Assembly: GCF_021018805.1 (NCBI RefSeq)
Contig: NW_026960608.1
Coordinates: 1,488,001-1,552,000 of the forward strand
DNA: 64,000 nucleotides
Reading direction: 5' to 3'
From: Prinia subflava
Taxonomy: Eukaryota > Chordata > Aves > Passeriformes > Cisticolidae
The translations under genes and the position numbers were made by a program. This document shows positions 60,312 to 64,000 of this stretch, one piece after another; position 1 is the stretch's first letter, and every line of letters begins with the position of its first letter. The notes beneath the pieces are model-generated. The model was not told where the DNA came from and made no database searches. It worked only from the letters and a program-made list of their open reading frames with translations.

Positions 60312-61634
60312 TTAAGGTATTTTGAGCCTGCTGCTTTGGTGGATTCTTGTGGTGGTTTTCATGACAGTCTTCTTTTGGACGAAGTCTACTTTGTATCTTG
60401 GCTGCTGGAATTGAACTGTTAGCTGTCTCTGTTCTGTTTTCTTGGAGGGTTTTAGACGATGATAAACTTTCACTGCTTCAGTCTTGCTCTGTCCTTGTTT
60501 TTGTTTTGTTTTGGTCTCTTGTCGCCAGAGCCGGGCTGGCTCTGGGGTGCTGGTTTCTTTCCTTATCTTGTGCCAGGGATCTATGCTGGCTGATGAATCC
60601 TCTGAATCATCAGAGAAACTGCAGGACGTGTGGGAAACCTTCTGATTTTTCATCGGAGTTTGTTTACATTTCTCCGGCATGGGCGCCGCCATCTTGGGGA
60701 GGGCAAGTTCCGGGATGTCACATCCGGTTCCCACGCTCCTCACAGCCAGGGCGTGTCTGTCCAGGCTGTGGGTGGCAACCCGGGGCGGTGCCCGAGGCTT
60801 GGGACCGCCCATGGAGGGGGAGCCTCCCGTGCTGGAGTGGGAGGAGCTGAGCGACACATCAGATGGGGCGTGCCGCAGCGTCGGGCTGTACTGAGCCCGC
60901 CCACCTGGAGCTACAGTTTCTGCCTCAGAGATGGGGAGGATTCCACGTTTTTCTTTGTTCTGTGAGCCCGCGCTTTCAGGGCTTTGTTCAAAACTCGCGC
61001 GCTCAAAATTAACGGACCGGGATCGCCCGAATCTCGTACCAGGAGACTGAGGGGGTGGGGAGGGCGGTTGGAATGGAACCTTTGCCTGCTTGGCCACGGC
61101 TGGCACAGGTCCCACTCCGGGGGTCTGAGGACGGCTCGGGGGAGGGCTTTGAGCCGCCCCGTGCCTTCTCCTCGGGAGTAAATCAAACCGGTTTTTTCTG
61201 GGACTTGGGGCATCAGAACTTGGATTTTTATCTTCATGTCTAAGGTGAGCAGGAGCCTTTTTGCATTTTACTTTCTGGGCTCCTTTTTTATGGTTGCTTT
61301 TAGAGGCTTTTCCCAAGGTTTCTCTTTCTGCAGTTTCAAGTGTTTTTTCACTGCTGAGCCTTTCGCCTTCTTCTGTTACAAAGTCTAACACAGTTTTAAA
61401 GATGGGTCTTAATTTTAACACAGATTTTTTCTTTGAATTATACAACTTCAATCCTATTTTGTCCCAAAATTCCACTGTTACTGTTTCAGCTGTATTAGTG
61501 TCCGGATACTTCTTATAGACCCATTTCACAAGTTTTTTAAGTTCTTTCCTCTCAAACTTATAGTCTTGAATAGTCAGTTTATAATTAAAATAACAAAAGG
61601 TGTCTCGCTGTTCTACGGATTGCCGGGTCCCCAT
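60312..61634 (-). CDS. Provirus G gag-like protein, matrix plus Pro-rich tail
   Basis: Intact frame of 442 codons from an ATG at 61638; the second ATG (61632-61634) is preferred because it gives Met-Gly (MGTRQS) for myristoylation. Residues 1-100 resemble the matrix of provirus E gag (..FWDKIGLKLYN.. compare ..YWDKVSVKLYD..). The remainder is Pro/Ser/Arg/Lys-rich and disordered, with a basic end. No capsid, homology region or zinc knuckle. Role unknown; it may be a Gag-interacting adaptor or merely a retained packaging region. The open frame in a one-substitution-old provirus is expected by age alone. Confidence 0.82.
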   Translation of the reverse strand: MGTRQSVEQRDTFCYFNYKLTIQDYKFERKELKKLVKWVYKKYPDTNTAETVTVEFWDKIGLKLYNSKKKSVLKLRPIFKTVLDFVTEEGERLSSEKTLETAERETLGKASKSNHKKGAQKVKCKKAPAHLRHEDKNPSSDAPSPRKNRFDLLPRRRHGAAQSPPPSRPQTPGVGPVPAVAKQAKVPFQPPSPPPQSPGTRFGRSRSVNFERASFEQSPESAGSQNKEKRGILPISEAETVAPGGRAQYSPTLRHAPSDVSLSSSHSSTGGSPSMGGPKPRAPPRVATHSLDRHALAVRSVGTGCDIPELALPKMAAPMPEKCKQTPMKNQKVSHTSCSFSDDSEDSSASIDPWHKIRKETSTPEPARLWRQETKTKQKQGQSKTEAVKVYHRLKPSKKTEQRQLTVQFQQPRYKVDFVQKKTVMKTTTRIHQSSRLKIP

Positions 61635-61996
61635 TGTCACTCACCAGAATGGCTCTTGTGATCTCCCGGCAGCTCTTGGTTGTCTCCGACTCTCTCAGGT
61701 CACTCGGTGATTAGCTGTTCTCTGTCTCCAGCTCTGCTAGACTGCAGCTTCTCTCTTCTAAAGAGTAATCCACCTTGTACCAGAATCGGTGTCCGGCAAA
61801 GACCCCCTCTCACCGGTATAGGGGTTCAGTCAAAAGGCTCCCTCTCAGCCTTTTTGACCCAAAAATGTGGTTTTATTTTCACGACCAAAAAAACCACCAC
61901 GAGCTCGCTTTTAAAAAAACGAAACCAAGAGCAAAATGGCCTAGCTGAACGTGAGGGCTTTGTCAGCAAACTTCGATTCAGTTACCCTAATGTAGG

Positions 61997-62016
61997 GTCC
62001 GTGTTCGAAGGCACCA
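61997..62016 (-). promoter_or_regulatory. Primer-binding site of provirus G, altered Lys3 type
   Basis: Two bases after the 5' LTR the minus strand reads TGGTGCCTTCGAACACGGAC. It aligns to the Lys3 site of provirus F (TGGCGCCCGAACAGGGAC) with a 2-base insertion and two or three changes. Confidence 0.6.
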
Positions 62017-62018
62017 TT

Positions 62019-62443
62019 TATCGAGATTTCTCCCGATAACTCCGAGGGTCCAGCCAGCGGAGAAATGGCTTAATAAAATAGCGAGACGGCTTCCCAGGAT
62101 ATGCTTTGTAAAATAAAGTTTTAATAACAGGAAAAATAATAAACGTTACAAAATGAAAAGAGATAAGCTGAGCACAGTGTACCAAGCACAGTTACACAGG
62201 CTAAGGCACTCCCAAAAAGCCTCGTGTACCCTTATGCAGGCCCTTTAGTACTCGATGGTCTAGGTGGGCTTTTTTGGCTCTTGGCCCAATGAGATGGACA
62301 CTAGACTTTGAGGTGCACTTCTAAAGTCCTATCACTGTGTCTGTATTGGGACTGAGCCAATTACAGCGAGCAGGCTATAGAAAATTCTAGCTTCACTTCC
62401 TTATATGGAAACACCTGCTCGGGTACAGAAATGCACGACTACA
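62019..62443 (-). repeat. 5' LTR of provirus G
   Basis: 425-base direct repeat of 57956-58380 with one C/T difference. Confidence 0.96.
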
Positions 62444-62699
62444 AGGTAATGTTATCAGTCATGTGAGAGGCCTTAATAGGCCCATTCAGAGGTGATATCC
62501 CTCAGAGGAGGATGGGTGGAGGAAGAGAAAAGAAGGTACTGCCTTATCTGGTGTTATCAGGTGTCCCATTAACAGAGGGCATCTCCCCTCTTTCCACCCC
62601 TAGAGTTACAAGAGATAAGGAACAATATCTCGCAACCGACTTCAACAGATGAAAATAGAATACACATTTTGGTTACATTTCTCAACCCAGGACAGCATG

Positions 62700-63692
62700 A
62701 TGGCTACCTTTTCAGGTAATTGTACTGCATCCAATAGTCTCAGTATTTCTTGGGCATATTTAATATTCTTCCCTTGTGAGTTCAACAGTCCTCTTTCCTT
62801 TCAAATGGCTCCATGTGCATGAACTACTCCAAATGCCTACCTTGAGTCCATATAGATATTAATTCTTTTTCCTTTTGCCAGCTCTAGGGCTCAAATTAAG
62901 GCAATTATTTCAGCCTTCTGCGCAGAGATATTTGTTGGTAATGGTCCAGACTCTATTACCTCTCTGCTTGTGGTGACTGCATATCCAGCATGCCTCTTTC
63001 CACTGATGACATAGCTGCTCCCATCAGTAAACCAGGTCTCGGCATTCTCAAGCGGGGTATCCTTCAGATCTGGGCAACTGGAGTAGGTGGCTTTGATGGT
63101 CTCCAGGCAATCATGGATCACTGGTTCTCCCATACTTCCACTGAGGAAGGAACATGGCTTCACAATGTTAGTTACCACAATCTCAACATCATCTTGTTCC
63201 ACCAGTATAGCTTGGTACTTCAGGAATCTCTGTGGGGAGAGCCAATGCCCCCCTTTCGCTTCCAGGACTGTAGACACTGTGTGGGACACTAGCACAGTCA
63301 TCTTCTGGCCCAGGGTGAACTTGCGTGCCTCTTGGATGTTCACTGCTACTGCTGCAACGGCTCTGAGACACCCTGTCCACCCCTTAGCTGCTGTATCCAG
63401 GTGTTTGGAGAGGTAGGCAACTACCCTTCGTTACGGGCCCAGATTTTGTGCTAGTATTCCTAAAGAGATTCCTTGCTTCTCGTGAGAAAACAAAAAGAAC
63501 GGCTTACCCACATCTGGAAGTCCCAAGGCTGGTGCTGATATGAGGGCCTTCTTTAGCTGGTAGAAGGCTTGAATTGCTTCTTTTGTCCATTGAAGATCTC
63601 TGCTCCCTTCCGTGATCAAGGCATACAGAGGTTTAACAAGCAATCCATTGTGGAATTGCATTTTATGGAAATGGTTTGCTCTGGCTCACCCC
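62700..63692 (-). pseudogene. pol: Provirus C reverse transcriptase C-terminus and RNase H
   Basis: 63661-63431 matches the RT thumb/connection (PLYALITE.., LQWTKEAIQAF, then LPDVGKPFFLF). 63343-62700 covers the connection and the RNase H start with FTDGSSYV (first catalytic Asp) and AEIIAL (the Glu helix). A frameshift separates the two and stops occur before 62891. Cut on the right by an LTR. Confidence 0.82.
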
Positions 63693-64000
63693 TGGAAAAT
63701 GTATGGTTTATCCCAAGTCTGTACCATGCCTGCACTATTGTGTATCTGTAACCTCATTAGCTGGAGAATGTTACCGCGCCCCTTTGAACCTCTGTGTTAA
63801 GAATGCAAAGGCAGAAGGCTCTGCCTCTTTGCCCCCTTCCCCCTGGAGGCCTCCGGACCCTCCCCTTCCCTCTCCTCCCTTCCCCCTCTCCCCTTCCCTT
63901 TCCCCACTCCCGCAGGACCATGCTCCCTGCCTGGAGTGAGGCTCTGAATAAACCCTCATCTGATCAGCACTCCACCGGTGTCTGAAGTCTCTTTGCCTGC
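63693..64000 (+). mobile_element. LTR interrupting provirus C, continues past window
   Basis: Plus-strand LTR-like sequence starting near TGGAAAATGTATGG. It has a long pyrimidine-rich U3/R segment (63826-63910), AATAAA at 63947-63952 and a U5-like end. Start and family uncertain. Confidence 0.5.

Larger units (their letters stand above)
57956..62443 (-). mobile_element. Provirus G, very young non-autonomous class II ERV
   Basis: 4,488 bases with the perfect 6-bp duplication AGGTAA (57950-57955 and 62444-62449). Two 425-base LTRs differ at a single base. The interior holds one open 442-codon gag-like gene and about 1.9 kb of AT-rich non-coding DNA. No pro, pol or env. It must depend on proteins from another class II element. 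Confidence 0.96.
57581..62694 (-). mobile_element. Solo LTR inside provirus C RNase H, split by provirus G
   Basis: On the minus strand TGTCCTGGGTTGAG...CAAACCAGCACA, in two parts (62694-62450 and 57955-57581), about 620 bases in all. Flanked by the perfect 5-bp duplication GCATG (57576-57580 and 62695-62699). RNase H coding resumes on both sides. Confidence 0.92.
53503..64000 (-). mobile_element. Provirus C, gammaretrovirus-like, runs off the window
   Basis: Minus strand: RT (63661-63431), RNase H (63343-62700), a nested insertion (57581-62694), RNase H end and integrase (57575-56275), env (56250-54200), polypurine tract AAGAAGTGGGGAAA, 3' LTR (53503-54171). It appears to have inserted into the integrase of provirus B. 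A plus-strand LTR near 63693 interrupts RT, so gag and the 5' LTR lie beyond the window. Confidence 0.82.

Noticed and set aside
61997..62016. TTCGAA next to GGCACCA as a tRNA gene
   Set aside because: Spacing from T-loop-like TTCGAA to CCA is far too short for a tRNA; it is better explained as an altered primer-binding site.

Overview
The window is nuclear DNA from a bird, most likely a songbird. It holds 3' ends of CR1 LINEs, a very high density of endogenous retrovirus (ERV) LTRs, and vertebrate genes with GT-AG introns. By my own tally about 62% of the 64 kb is LTR-retroelement sequence. On gene content the locus should correspond to the chicken chr4p / songbird chr4A region that carries EDA; that placement is background knowledge and was not checked.

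Layout. (1) 1-15.7 kb: the last five coding exons of EDA (ectodysplasin A) on the + strand, with a collagen-repeat exon, two linker exons and a TNF domain split over two exons. The tandem donor that separates the EDA-A1 and EDA-A2 isoforms is visible. One EDA intron holds two 1.5-kb solo LTRs and a pol-deleted provirus (A). (2) 19.1-22 kb: a dead leucine-rich-repeat receptor gene of the GARP/LRRC32-LRRC33 type, broken by small deletions, two stops and a solo LTR inside its coding exon. (3) 24.2-34.1 kb: an ERV cluster. It contains a 3'-end fragment, a non-autonomous provirus (F) with a tRNA-Lys3-type primer-binding site, gag-MA remnants and a 1.2-kb poly(A)-tailed insert, and a 1.5-kb solo LTR. 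(4) 36.7-41.0 kb: a complete five-exon WNT11B pseudogene with a TATA box, intact splice sites and four disabling lesions. (5) 42.9-64 kb: a nest of ERVs inside ERVs. Gammaretrovirus-like provirus B was entered by a solo LTR, by LTR D (itself entered by betaretrovirus-like provirus E) and by gammaretrovirus-like provirus C. C was entered by another solo LTR, which was entered by the very young non-autonomous provirus G. Target-site duplications (TSDs) support most of these steps.

Two observations stand out. Provirus E keeps its gag frame fully open and its pro and pol frames free of frameshifts. Yet pol carries at least nine stops at expected Trp positions (TGG to TAG/TAA), plus Asp-to-Asn and Glu-to-Lys changes at catalytic residues, while its two LTRs differ at only three positions. 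That is the signature of G-to-A DNA editing, confined to the pro-pol block. Second, WNT11B and its GARP-like neighbour repeat the WNT11-LRRC32 pairing of human 11q13, and both copies are dead here, which suggests joint loss of an old paralogous gene pair.

ERV genes lie mainly on the minus strand (A, B, C, E, G); F and several solo LTRs are on the plus strand. No rRNA, tRNA gene or CRISPR array was seen.
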